Below are positions 1 through 12,400 of a DNA stretch of 46,769 bases, one piece after another. The position numbers and the translations under genes are program-made. This DNA is from Oehlia diaphana (lineage: Eukaryota; Glomeromycota; Glomeromycetes; Glomerales; Glomeraceae), in contig QZLH01000732.1 in assembly GCA_003833135.1 (NCBI GenBank), positions 5,371 through 52,139 on the forward strand, read 5' to 3'. The notes under the pieces were generated by a model that saw only the letters and a program-made list of their open reading frames with translations, was not told the DNA's origin and did not search any database. How positions within the stretch are numbered: position 1 is the stretch's first letter; each line of letters opens with the position of its first letter.

Positions 1-108
1 TATTAAAATGAACATATTGGACATTGGTGTCCAAATTATCAAAATGAACATTTTGGACATTGGTGTCCAAATTATCAAAATGGACACTGGTGTCCAATTA
101 ATTATATG
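1..108. repeat. 36-bp tandem repeat with internal palindromes
   Basis: Two nearly identical 36-bp units lie at 5-40 and 41-76, followed by a shortened third unit. Each unit contains the dyad TGGACAyTGGTGTCCA, so each copy could form a hairpin. The array is cut by the window edge, so its full length is unknown. Just right of it (about 110-235) are several copies of ACCGTACCGTA-like words. It may be the end of a mobile element or a minisatellite; no coding potential is seen. Confidence 0.75.
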
Positions 109-235
109 CTAAATGTACCGTACTGATTTTCTCTTTATTATAGGTACGGTCATGATGATCAAATTTTTGTAATTTTGTATGGGTGATCAACCGTACCGTA
201 CAAGTTTGCAATTTCGTACCGTACCGATTATCCTA

Positions 236-937
236 CTACCTGAGTTTTATCCCAGATTTCATCTAATTTTGTCCCGGGTAAATCTGGGGTTTAACTTTTC
301 ATCAGAACGGCGGGTCACACAGTAGTTATATAACATTTATTTAACATTATTAAATTTAGAAAAATATTTGCAAATTTATGTAAAAATCTTAATCTTTTGA
401 AAATAAAAAAATCATAAATTTATTAGCTGAACGTTCATATTGTACAGTATCTTTCATATTTAAGAAATGCAAAAAAGTAAAAAAATGTATTAGTTAATAA
501 TTTATTTACTGTATTTATTTAAGATTATAATTATACCCAATTAAAATTTTCAAAAGTTAAACGAGAATATTACTTTCATATTTTATGTTTCAAACTGATA
601 TAACGATAAAGTGCAGGTTATTTTATAAAAGAATTATTTTACATATTTACAGTACTTATCTGTTATAGTAACATGATTTATCATATAAAGAAACATTCAC
701 CTTAACCATTTATTGTACACTATATTAAATAATAATTTGAAGAAAGTTTCATATTTAAAATTCAATTACTAAAGGATTTACATAAACTAACATCTCCTTG
801 AATGCAGTCTCTTATTACTATACTTTCATCCAAGAATAATTTACTGTATTAATTAGAACAATATTTGATAAAACTTGATTAAATTCATCTTCAAAAGTGA
901 TAAGTAATAATGAATATTTTCATTTTGGTGCCCTTAC
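236..937. other. AT-rich intergenic stretch
   Basis: No open frame or RNA gene was recognised here. It lies downstream of the kinase gene on the minus strand and should contain that gene's 3' untranslated region. Confidence 0.5.
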
Positions 938-2569
938 TCAATCTAATTAAACGAATTGATGATAATCATGTTAGTTTAATAAATAAATCATTATAAAGTA
1001 AATAAATTCAAATAATTACCTTTAGAATTATTAATAATATTGAGTTTTGTAAAATCTATTCTTACAGAATCTGTAATAATAAAGGAATAATTATTAGTCT
1101 AAATAAATTTAATGATTATTTTGAATAAAATTACCTGAATATTCTAAACTATCATTATCTGCATTTTTGGGTTCTGGAAGGTTCTTAAAATCTAAAAGCT
1201 TGCTTATATAAACTGCTTGATTATGAGTCATATATGAGAGTGTACTTGTAGAAGGTAATGGTGATTGAGCTGTTGAAGATGAAGATGATGACTTTTTATT
1301 AATTTCATCTGCTTCAATGGTTTGTTTATTGATTATATAATTTTTTTTATCGCAATTTAACCATAAATCATTAAATAACTCATATAATTTATTAGCATTA
1401 GGTCGTTTTAAAGGGTCTGCATCCCAACATTGATTGATAATATCAAAAATTAATTGAGGGATTTTATAATTAGATTTTGGCCTCAACCCCTTACAAATTT
1501 TCATTGCCAAGAATTCATCATGAGCTATATCATAATAAGGGGGGAAGCCTGTACAAATTTCATATGCAATAATTCCATATCCATAAATATCACTTGCTTG
1601 GGTATATTCTTTTCCTCTTAAAACTTCTGGAGCTACATTAGGTAATACACCATATATTTTCTTATTATTACTCTGAGAATGTTCTATATTAGCTGGTTGA
1701 CATAATCCCAAATCGGTAATGAAAGCCTGATGGATATCATTGCATAATATATTCCCACAATGAAGATCATGATGAATTAATCCTTTATTATGAATATCAT
1801 TAAGACCATATGCAATACTATATAAAGTAAACAACTTTCTCTCCCAATTCATTGAAATGAAGTTGTTATTTAAATGTTGTCTTAAATTACAATTTATTAA
1901 TTCCATCACCATCATAAAATCATTTGTTTTTGGATCTTTGGTAATCCCAAAACAAGGAACTGTATAGCCAGAATAATATACTAAACTATTTGATTCAACC
2001 TTAAATAAAAATTATAGTTAGTTTAACATTTATAATAAAGGCTAATAATGATTCATAAGAAAATATCTTACTTCTTTTAAAAATTCTACTGTAATACCTT
2101 GTGAATTATGTAAGCACTTTAAAGCAACTTCTTTGACACCATTTCTTTCCCATTGATTATTGATATAATCCCATCCAAAAATATATCCATCTTTCCAAAC
2201 GGCTTTAAAAGTAGTTCCAAATCCCCCTTTTGCTAAATATTCAACATTTTCAAATTTATCATATTCAATCCATTCTATGACTTGACCAAAACTTTTAGCT
2301 TTTAATTGTACTTTTTGAATAAATTCATCAACATTATGATTTCCACTTGTCCAATTTATGAAATTTGGTTGAAAAAGACAATAATTGCAATATCTATAAT
2401 TTCTTGGATGGTTACATTCTTTACATAAACCATATTTTTTATAACGTTCTTTTAATTCTATGTCTGTTATTAGTTTATCAATTAACAATTCTTGTTCTTT
2501 AGTCAAAGAACGATGATAAAACTCTTTTATTTGCTTAATTACATCATCACTTAGTTTAATTTCATCCAT
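938..2569 (-). CDS. TKL-like protein kinase of the expanded AM-fungal family
   Basis: Predicted serine/threonine (or dual-specificity) protein kinase. Exons on the minus strand: 2569-2072, 1999-1135, 1070-1020 and a tiny last exon 942-938, giving 472 aa. The N-terminus has a zinc-binding-like pattern (C49, C52, C61, C64) followed by NFINWTSGN, typical of a large kinase family in Rhizophagus. The kinase domain has a glycine-rich loop GGFGTT (about 115-120), the VAIK-type lysine K151, a catalytic loop HHDLHCGNIL in which HRD is replaced by HHD (242-244), DLG in place of DFG (262-264) and APE after it. All catalytic residues are therefore present and it is probably active. The C-terminal tail is low complexity (poly-Ser). 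The last two exons are less certain: reading through the third donor would give a stop at 991. Substrate and pathway are unknown. No Sel1 repeats are visible. Confidence 0.85.
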
Positions 2570-5500
2570 TTTAATAAAATAATTTATTCGTACTAAAAAA
2601 TAAAAGAATAAAAAAAAAAAATATAGTTATTTTATTTTGTCAAATTTCAAGATCGGCAACAAAATTATCAAAAAAAGACTAGTTAATGACGCTTTGCAAA
2701 AACGGCAGGTCACCTGTCGTAAAAACATGTGTACCTACGGAAAAATGTGTAACTAAATATAGTAAGTATTATGTAATTAAAAAGTGGTGGCTTTTTATTA
2801 AAATATGATTTATTCGACCATCAAAATTTTAACTCAAAAAACAAAATTGTTAATAAATGTATGTTTATTTAATAAAATTTTATTAATTATTTTTATGAAT
2901 TATTTTGTGATCTTTTTTTTAAAAAAAAAAAATTATTACAAATATATGACGACATGATACGCTATCAATCTATATACGGTAAATATCTAAATTTAGTAAG
3001 GATTTATATTTTAATTACTAAAAACAATTCCAAATTTTCAAATTCTCTCTTGAATATTTTAGATTTGAAAAACTTCCTTAAAAGTTTATCCTTTAATTGT
3101 GTTAATAAATTATATAACTATCACCGATCATGATATACAAAACTAAATCATATTATTTATAATGTGGATATTTTGATTATCTGAAATAATTTATGAAAGA
3201 ATTTTGAATACAAGAAATTATAAAAACATTAATAAATATTATAATTTAAAATATATTAATTGTTGATTTAATAATATTTTAATTTTATTTAGTAAAAATA
3301 TTAAATAAAAAATAAATTATAGGTCACTGCCTTTGTAAATATAAACGTGACATATAAGTGCAGCATAATACCGTTTGTAAAAAAATGGATATCGTAAGTT
3401 TTTTGCCAAATTTAAAATTTACTATTTTCATAAAATCCAAAGCTGTACCAAAATATAAAGGAAGCCATAACTCATAACTATAAATAAGAGATCTTAGTAT
3501 TGTTTTTTTTAAAAAAAAAGAATAATGATTTATTATTCTATAAGAAGCCAGGACGTAAGCTGATCTGCCAGTTTCTCCTTAATGTCGTCTAATTCTTTCG
3601 CTACTGGTTCTCAATTTTATATCTTTAGCTGAAAATATTTTATTAAATTAATACATGAAATTCAACAAAATCATAATTAACATATCAAAGAATATTAAAA
3701 AAAAGCCGGTTGGAAGAATAACTTAGGTCAAAGAAACAATATTTAGTACAATTCATGTTGTCACATTTTTTTAGATGAAATTCATAAGTGTTTTTGGATA
3801 ATGTTACAATAAAATTTTTTGTTATTTATTGAACTATAAATAGACGAACTTTATTCATTGAAATATTGTTTCTCATATTTTACAATTTTACATAGTTATA
3901 ATAATAAATTAAAAATATTACCTAGTTTTAACTAGGTTTTAGCTAGGTTTTACATATCACATGATTTTCAAATAACGTGATTTAAAAAACAGCCCATCCC
4001 TAAAATTAGAAAACTACTAAATATAAATTTGGGACATTGCATCTTTTTAAATTTTAATAAATTTCTAATTTATTATAAAGTTAGTAATTCCGACGGGTTT
4101 AACTCATTATGTTCACTCCAACAATCCTTATATAGTTCTTTACATTCTATAAGAGTAAACCGTTCAAGGTGGAACTGGTGTAGTGGTGCAATGATCGCGT
4201 AATGTTTTTTTAATAAATTGATAGTTAATTAATTACTGCACCATCGCTATTTGGATATCTGCTAATTCTTTACCTTCATTAACTTATTTCATTTTTTTTT
4301 TAAAAAAAAGAGAAAAAAATGAACCTTCCAAAACACAATGGAAATATTCATCCAAATGAATGGATAAAACATGTATCTTAAAGAAAATGATATTCTTAAA
4401 AATTGCGAAAATAATGGTTGATCCCAATAAATAATAAATAAATTAGAGAATGTTACTTCATTAGATGTAAAAGAAAAACAATCATTAAAATATCAAATTA
4501 AAAAAAAATATCAAAATTTTAATTCGTTTATCATTATGTTGAAATTAATTGTCAAAATTATATTACTTTAAAGCATAAGTCTTCTTCTAATAAAAACTTA
4601 CTGTATAACAAGTTATAATAATTGAACTTAAAGATCTCACCTTTGCACATGCATCTCATGCTATTTAATATGAAGAGTAGCTAATGTTTATGAGCACATT
4701 CACGAGGTAAAATTACTATAGCTTACCGAAGATAACGGTAAGTTAAAAGACAAAACTGGCGTTAAACAAAAATTACAAGATTTCAGTTTAAAATTTGTAT
4801 ATTCGTTGTTGTCTGATTATTTTTTTTCTTTTTAGTCCCGGCTCCATTCACTTTGATAATTTAATTTATCAAATCAATTATTTAATTGGACCAAAGATCA
4901 AAAAAAAAAAAAAAAAAAAAAACTTAAAATATTTTATCATTTTATAATTCAGAACTATGAACAAAATGCGAATAATAAATTTTTTAAAAATTAAAAATCT
5001 CAGTTATATTCACAAATATTATATTGTACAACTAAGTTTCGTTTATTAAATTTAAAATAATTAATCATTTGATACATATATGTTTCATTTATTATATGCA
5101 ATTTTTTAATTAAATTAAAATAAGTTGTATAAGATTTTCTCGTTAAAAATTACCAATTTTAACTCGTTCTACAGTTCTTGATCGGAAAATCAATAGGTTG
5201 AAAACTGCGTATTAAAACCCCGGTCCCATAGGTATAGAAGGAAAATTATTAATTAATTAAATAAAGGAATCAATTACATATAATATACTGTACACTGTAC
5301 AGTATCAATACTGCCACCTTTAGAAAGCTTGTTCAGATTCCCGTGTCGAATTATTGCTAGTCTGAAAGGTTGAAGTCCGAAAGATTGAAGTTCCAGCAAA
5401 CTCACTTCCTCAACATAACATATTTATAATTTCTGTTTCTGAAAAAACTTTGCGCATCAAAATTTCTCGTTATCCCTTTTTACTTACTGTACGTAACGAT

Positions 5501-5742
5501 CCATACGTGGGACATAAAAACTAAGCAAAATTAAGCAAATATATCACTAACTAAAATGACACATCGTTTATTATAGAGAATTTTATATGTTAACTGTATT
5601 TATAAGAGGATTTATTGTGAAACCAAAGAAAAATTGTGTAAACTTTATATACAAACTATACAAGTATATATCTAATAACTTTTGGCGGTATAAACATAAT
5701 AGATATTTCATAATTATAGTCTTAAAATAATCTAGCCATTGA
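2570..5742. other. 3.2-kb AT-rich region without a recognised gene
   Basis: Only short open frames and homopolymer runs occur, including a poly-A run near 4901-4921. A tRNA D-arm-like string lies near 4176 but has no matching acceptor stem or T-arm. Around 5360-5395 two imperfect copies of GAAAGrTTGAAGT lie side by side. No RNA gene or coding sequence could be supported. Confidence 0.5.
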
Positions 5743-7519
5743 CTATAAAACTTCTAAACTACATATATATTTCGAAAAGCTACCAAATAAACCTTCGAAT
5801 CCTCCAATTCCCCATTCATATTCAGTATAGAAAGCTCGTCCACCTTGACCTCCATGCCATCCAGTACTCCTACCTTCAGTTGTAATAATTTCTAAACCGT
5901 ATACTACGGATGCGAATCTGAAAACAAAACGCTTAATTTTCTCATCTTTATGCCATTCAAAATCAAAGGCCTCGCTAAGTCCCGGTGTCCCAAACATTTC
6001 AATAGAACCATCAGAAAAGTAAAACGCGAGTGCGTTAATAAAGTGTGTACTCCAAATACGAATTTTATTAACATAAACATCATCAGATTTTTTGAATTTG
6101 ACATGGAATTCAGTACAATCTCTATTCATCGCGTTCATCTCATCTTCAAGGAATAGATGATCCTTAGGTTTTTGTCCCAACCGATTCTCCTCTCCATTAA
6201 AATTTCTATGACTAGTCTCTAATTTCTTAGCGGCACTTATCAGCCTATTTAATGCCTTTTTAGATGGCCTATACATTGTGCCAACATTTTCAAACTTGGA
6301 ATAAACTTCTTGCAATTGTTTATCATATTCCTCTAAAAAATCTTGAAAATTAAAAAGATTTGGTAACATATCTTTCAATAATTGAAGTACATATAGCACT
6401 TGTTTTCTCTCTTCTTCTGCCCGAGCCCGACCATTATAATCAGCAATACTTCCAAGCCAATGTTGTTTTAACACTTCCTGTGCTTCTTTCTCTCCGGTCA
6501 TCAAATAACCTTGAGTATGAACTGACTTTTCTTCAATATTTTTCAGAGCTTTGATTACACGTCCTAATTGTACTCGTAAATCAGGCACAATACTTTGCAA
6601 TACTCTTAATCTTTGTTTGACAGAGATAATGTCATCCATATCGAGATCATTTGTCCAGAAATTTTCTTTTTTATTTACAATATCCAAAACATCATCTAGT
6701 TCACTAGAAAGAGATTCGAAAAATGTATCAGCTTGTCTTCTAAATCCCAAGATTTCTTTTCCAGCTTCTCTATAATGATCTGAAAGCTCAAAGAGAATTC
6801 GAGAAATCTGAGCACCATTATTGATAATTACATCACTACTATTCAAAAGTGCTCCAAGATTAATAAATACGGCGCGATATTTGTTCATGACTGACGTTCC
6901 TAGTATTTATATGTATAATAATAAGTATCAATATATAAAGCAAGATTAGTTTAATTAAACTAGAACATACCAGGAATATCGAATTCGTCAATTTTCTTTG
7001 AGGTAGATTCTGCCATTTTAGCCAAATTTTCAAAAATCGAATCTGACTCATCCGATTCTGAATTATTTTCTTTCATAAAAGTCACCTATATCATGGGAAA
7101 AAAAGGTACAATAAGTATAAACAATGAAAATTAATGCGAACTCTCATTAAAATTTCCATACATTTCTTACATGTTTGAAAGATTTGAAAGATTTGAAAGG
7201 AATGAACACATAAATCGTAATTATAATAATAAAAATAGTCAAAATTGTACAACACCTCCCACAAGGAATTATTCTACGTCTATTTTGATTAATTTGGTTA
7301 CGGTGGTCTTCAACGGTAGATTGAAATTGTATAGAAGGTCGACGTCGATTTCTAAATTCTAATCAGATTTATTGAATGCAATGTTGGGAAAAAAGTATAT
7401 TAAAATATATTCAAACTCCATACATTTATCGTAATAATAATAGTAGTAATACCTGAATTATTGGTGTCGAACCTTTCACTTCCACTAGCTTGCGACGAAC
7501 GAAGATTTTGTTCATCCAT
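5743..7519 (-). CDS. Membrane-anchored coiled-coil protein with C-terminal jacalin-like lectin domain
   Basis: Four exons on the minus strand (7519-7453, 7358-7171, 7085-6971, 6899-5743) join in frame to 508 aa. Residues 1-57 are polar and Arg-rich. One strongly hydrophobic segment (CTILTIFIIIITIYVFIPF, about 58-77) is a predicted membrane anchor. Residues about 128-390 are helical and coiled-coil-like. The last about 109 residues resemble a jacalin-type beta-prism: a repeated IrIw/INALAFYFSDGS pattern, GLEIITTEGR, a GGQGG loop and the closing GIGGFEGLFGS motif that matches the jacalin GFhGrsG strand. Jacalin domains commonly bind mannose or galactose glycans; whether this one does is inference. 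No cleavable signal peptide is seen, so it may be a type II membrane protein. It is head-to-head with a related gene at 7967-9469. Function unknown. Confidence 0.75.
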
Positions 7520-7966
7520 TCTTATTGTATCATCCCGCATTTGCTTTTTCACTTTATAAATTTTCGAGGATAGAAAATTTTTTGAAAAAGTGAAGGAAAA
7601 TAATATTCTTAATCAAATTGTTTATTTGTAATTTGTAACACATTTGCATATGAAGACGTGTGTGAAAGGAAATTATGTGAAAGAAAATGCGAACAAAACC
7701 AACTAATTTTGAGCCTATTTGTAACGCCAATGCATATCATTTATGCAGTGATAAGAAAGTGTGAGAAAGAAAAACAAGATTAAGATTTTGAAAAATGATA
7801 ATCTGTACTAACTAAATATGGCATTTTTCCCATCAACGAATTTCCAATACGTTTAATTATCATCGGAAAAGAAATTTCCATAATATATCAATCACCCTTT
7901 TTTAAATGTTAAAAATTGAGGTGAAAAAAAAAAAATCATTAGTCCTTCAAATATCAAAACTAAAAG
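7520..7966. promoter_or_regulatory. Shared intergenic promoter region of the divergent membrane/coiled-coil pair
   Basis: These 447 bp separate the two start codons of divergently transcribed, similarly built genes. It is AT-rich with no open frame. No specific factor site was identified; a shared promoter is inferred from geometry only. Confidence 0.45.
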
Positions 7967-9469
7967 ATGAACCAATTTTGGAACTTTTTTTCCTCTCAAC
8001 CTAAGCGTGCCCGTATGGATACTCAAAATCAACAGCCGCCTACAAATAATAACGGCAAAGCTAGCGTTTCCCTCTCACAAGAATTGGAACAACAAATTGT
8101 TCAAGACACGTACGCCCTCTCACAAGAATTGGAACAACAAATTGTTCAAGACACGTACGCCCTCCCAGCGAAATCTGCTGCGACATTAATTATTGTCTTT
8201 ACTTCAATAATTTTATATATATTAATTTTATATAAGGTGGAATTACTGGAATATTCGGTATGTGATAATTATTCGCCCGTTGGTCTTTAAGTTTCATTTT
8301 TATAAATATTAATTTTACTTCATTATTTTATAATTTATAGAGGTTAAAAATAGAAAGTATATTGAATATCTTGAATGAAATTTTTCGGATGGTAAGCTTT
8401 GGCGCTTTGCTTGTTTAGACTTTTAGATTATTTGGTTTATTTGAACGGTTTTCGTAAATTATTTAATAATTATTTTTACGTTCGTTAGCCAATTGATGAC
8501 CCAGTCTTTCGTAATCTTGCCAATTCAACTACAATATTAATTGAAGACCTTGTTAAATTTAATATACCAGGTAAATCACGTAATAATAACTATATCATTA
8601 TTTATTATTATTACCATTATTTTAATATTTTTTAAAATATTTTAGCAAGTGATAACGTAAAAGATCTTCGTATAATTTCGATTTACTTGTCCGACATCAT
8701 ATCCTCAAGTTCAGATCCTACCAATTTATCTCCCTCATTATATCTTAAAAATCTTGGTGATAAGACATACGATGTAGGAAAATATATTGGAAGTATATAT
8801 GTTTCTGGTTCACTTACACTTGATGAACTTTTTAATGAATTCCAAGATATTCAACAAAATTTATCGATATCTTCTAAATTTAATCCTTTATTATCAATTC
8901 AAAAAGAAGAGTCACAATATTTTTATGGTAAAGTATACAATCAAATTCTCAATTTGATATCAAGATCTGAAGATCCTTTATTGACTCAAAAAAATGCACA
9001 ATATTTTTATTCAAGATTAAGTCAAATTCTCAATCTAATAACAAGATTTCATGATAAATTTGTTAAAATTGAGAAAGAAATTCAAGACATTCAAAAGTTA
9101 TATCGTGGTTATAATAATGCTCAAGGATTTTCAAATATTATTAATTACATTAATGAGAATGAGTCAACATATAAACAAATATATGATATGGAAACAGTTC
9201 AACAAAAGTTAGATTTTAAACGAAGACAAATGGATCAATTGATTGCTATTGATCATGAAGTTATAAGAATCAAAGAAAGTCTCAACTTATATAAAAATAA
9301 TCTTAATTGTTTTATTGAGAGGATTAAAAATTTAATTAATAGAAAAATTATAACACATGAGGATAGTCAAATGTTGAGTGAAGTCCTAAATAGTGTGGAC
9401 AAAGCAAAGGAAATTTGGAAAGAGATGGATGATTCGAAAAATAATCGTTTGTTTCGAATAGAAAATTAA
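7967..9469 (+). CDS. Membrane-anchored coiled-coil protein (partner of the jacalin-like gene)
   Basis: Exons 7967-8257, 8341-8391, 8489-8570 and 8646-9469 join in frame to 415 aa. The N-terminus is polar, carries a basic patch (PKRARMD) and two exact copies of a 15-residue segment LSQELEQQIVQDTYA. A membrane-spanning helix follows (about 71-89, AATLIIVFTSIILYILILY). The rest is helical and coiled-coil-like. It contains an internal imperfect repeat: a QYFYgkvyNQILNLISR block is followed by QYFYSRLSQILNLITR. The architecture (polar tail, single membrane segment, long coiled coil) mirrors the minus-strand neighbour, and both share a short VFxNL motif just after the membrane segment, so I infer distant paralogy. 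It lacks the jacalin-like domain. No function can be assigned. Confidence 0.75.
8071..8160 (+). repeat. Exact 45-bp tandem duplication inside a coding exon
   Basis: Positions 8071-8115 and 8116-8160 appear identical base for base and keep the frame, duplicating a 15-residue peptide just before the membrane segment. Complete identity suggests a recent event, and copy number could vary between strains. Confidence 0.95.
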
Positions 9470-12400
9470 TTCTTTCATTGATAAGTTGAAAGAAGATATT
9501 TAATATTATCAGCATATTTAGTTGTTTATCATGTAAATGTGAATAATAAAATAACGCCTATTTATAAAATTAAACAAATTAAGCGAAAAAGAACGATTTA
9601 ATGAAATAAATTGAATATTTATTCACCTTGGAATATTCAGTTTCATATATCCCTCCATTTTTGAATCTGATAATGAAGTCTATTCGATTTGAAAACTATT
9701 ATATCTATATCTCTAATTAAAACCATAAAATATTCATCTTTGTAATGCTATTAAGGATGAGCAAATTAATTTGGTTCAGTTTTGTTACGAGTAAACTCAG
9801 TTTTGAACGGCCCTGATCAAGTTGGAACCGATCGGTCCAAAACACAAACAGGTTCATATATTTATTGGTTCCCCATCCATAAACGTTATTCATCCTATCC
9901 ATCTAGCTATTTTACTTTATGTTTGACATGTATTAGCAATATTATATCTGGCAGCATTTGGTAATAATTTCATCAACATTCGAAATAAATGTTCTTTTCT
10001 TTTCTATATTTCTTTATATATACCGTTACGCGATTTCTATTTCATAAAATAAACTTTATTTATTTTTTAAATGAATTTCTTCCTTTATAATTATTTAAAT
10101 TATGAAAACAGAGGAAAAAACCTTTTTTAACTACATCACGCAGAGATTTGCCTTAACCTACCGATTACTATAAGTTGTTGGGCAAAAATCGTGTCAAGAA
10201 AACCTTGCTAGTTATATAAATTAAAAGAACTTTCATAAAAATTCTATCCTAAAAAAATTTCTTTCAATTTAATAATCTATATCTGCGTGAGATAAAATTT
10301 TAGTTTTACATATAATTTTAATATCTTTAACCTTTAATTTACATATTAAGTTAAAAAAGTTTTTTGTATTTTAAGGTTTTGAACAACAATTAGTTAAGCT
10401 CTTAAATATTCATCTTGCAATAAATCAAAAAAAAAATTCTGATAATATTATCTCTTTATATTTAAGTTTCCCGGTGATTAAATAAGACGTACTATCTCAC
10501 CAAGGCGCATCGATTGGTTGTTTCAAGTATCAGTATTAAAATCGTTAAATATCTCACAATAAATAAATTTTTTAAAAAAACTGTTAATAGCTCACTGTCT
10601 ATCGATTCTAGAGACATGATTTTATCACCAATCGATGTTCTTGATGAAACGATTCCAATGAACTTTATTTCATCTTTTTTCCAATCATTAAAAGTCGAGT
10701 TATTCAAGTTTTAAAAATCAGTTTGGTCTGGAACGATTCGTTCAGCGCTTTAATTTGAAATGTTTCTTTATATCAATTTAACATAATTTGATATATTGGA
10801 CAGAAACTAAAAAAAGGTTTGTATCATTCAATTTATTATTATTCTATTGAACAAATGAGGTCTTAATAAAAATTAATTTTTGGAATTTTTATAATTTTAT
10901 ATAATATGCAAATGAACAGATATAGTGATGAAACGTTCAATAGATTCATTAAAAATTGTAATATATTAGAGAACAAATAAATATAAAGAAGTGGTTTTAA
11001 AAAAAATTGTGAAAGACATTATCTTACTCATGTTAACACAAACGTAAAAAAAACATACTGTATTGTACGCCCGAATATTCTTTCTTTTTAAAGTCCGGAA
11101 TATAACAAGCCAGTAATTCAAAATCTGTCCAAGATAAAGCATCAAAAGCTAAACAAATATATATATATAGCAGTTTATATTCCAGATGACTGAATGAAGC
11201 TCACGGCTGTAAATGATGACAATATCATAACAGAATAAAATAAAAAATTACATTATTATATAAATCATAAGATATTTAAAAATAAAGCAAGCATTATCAT
11301 AGAAGTATTTAATAGATATTATAGATGGCACAAAGAATTAAAGTGTTTTCAAATACTTCATAAAATTCAGAGTTTAACGAAAATGATACTATACAGTATT
11401 ACATAAAAAGTGAGAGTATAGGAATATAGGATATATTTTGTTTAATGTAATAAAATTTGTGAATCACAGAAAAATTCAATATAGGGAATTTTTTTAGACA
11501 CTTCTTTAAAAACTTATTAAGTTAGAATACTCGAACCTAGTAATTCTTTTAATCAGAATATACAACTCCAATACTTTTTTTGTATCCAATAATTATTATA
11601 CTTAGTTTTTTTGGACAACAAATATTCACAACTCAATCAGAAACTTATAAAACTAATTAAATAATAAATAGTTTCATCATATCTTACATAATACTTCATA
11701 CAGTATATACACTTTTAATTATTTATTCTATTATCTAGTATTTTCATTTATCTGTTATCAGTTATAGTTGTTGTTTACTTTGTTAAAATTTCATCATCTT
11801 CTTTTTCAAGTATTTTATAATTCTTTTGCACTCAATCATTTATTTTTTTCCATTAATATTTTTTACTAAACCAACTAAATGATTAATATTTTAGTTACTG
11901 AATATATTATATTATATTAATATAAACTTCTCCTGAAACAAAAATATCAGACAAATTTCCAGAATATGATGTTTTTATGATAAATGAAGTTCAACAATTG
12001 AAGAACAGGTTCATTGACCTTGTTGATAAGGATCATTATAAGCTAAGGGACAAAAAGAAGTAATTTACCAACAATTATTTAGATGTAATTCAATTCGTAC
12101 TTAATCAATAACTATTTAACATAATTTTATAATTAGAGGGATGAAATGTTAATTAAATTTATTTTACTTTATTAGTCCTTTACGATTTGATGATCTATAG
12201 GAAGTCTAATCTATAAAATCCTAAAAAAAATTCGTATTATCAAAAAAATGAACTTGGACTGATAAATTCATTCATCAATTGGTGGAGCTTAAAAAACAAA
12301 ACGAGAACAGAAATGAACCATTCTGAGGGAATTAAAATGAGGTAGGCAAAAAAAGTTGTAAAGAATAATAGATTTAATTTCTGAAACACGCGACCAGATA

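Noticed and set aside
4176..4199. String TGGTGTAGTGGTGCAATG resembling a tRNA D-arm / A box
   Set aside because: No acceptor stem, anticodon arm or T-arm follows at the right distance; at most a fossil or chance match.
6360..6775. Plus-strand frames of 64 and 74 codons opposite the jacalin-like gene
   Set aside because: Antisense shadows of the strongly supported minus-strand exon.
9717..9964. Two overlapping frames of about 60 codons on opposite strands
   Set aside because: Neither shows coding-like composition or splice sites; likely chance.
10492..10714. Overlapping short frames on both strands (about 66-71 codons)
   Set aside because: No splice context, no homology that I recognise, and length expected by chance.
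11944..12325. Two short coiled-coil-like frames as a possible gene
   Set aside because: No start codon, stop or splice arrangement joins them; only noted as possible remnants.
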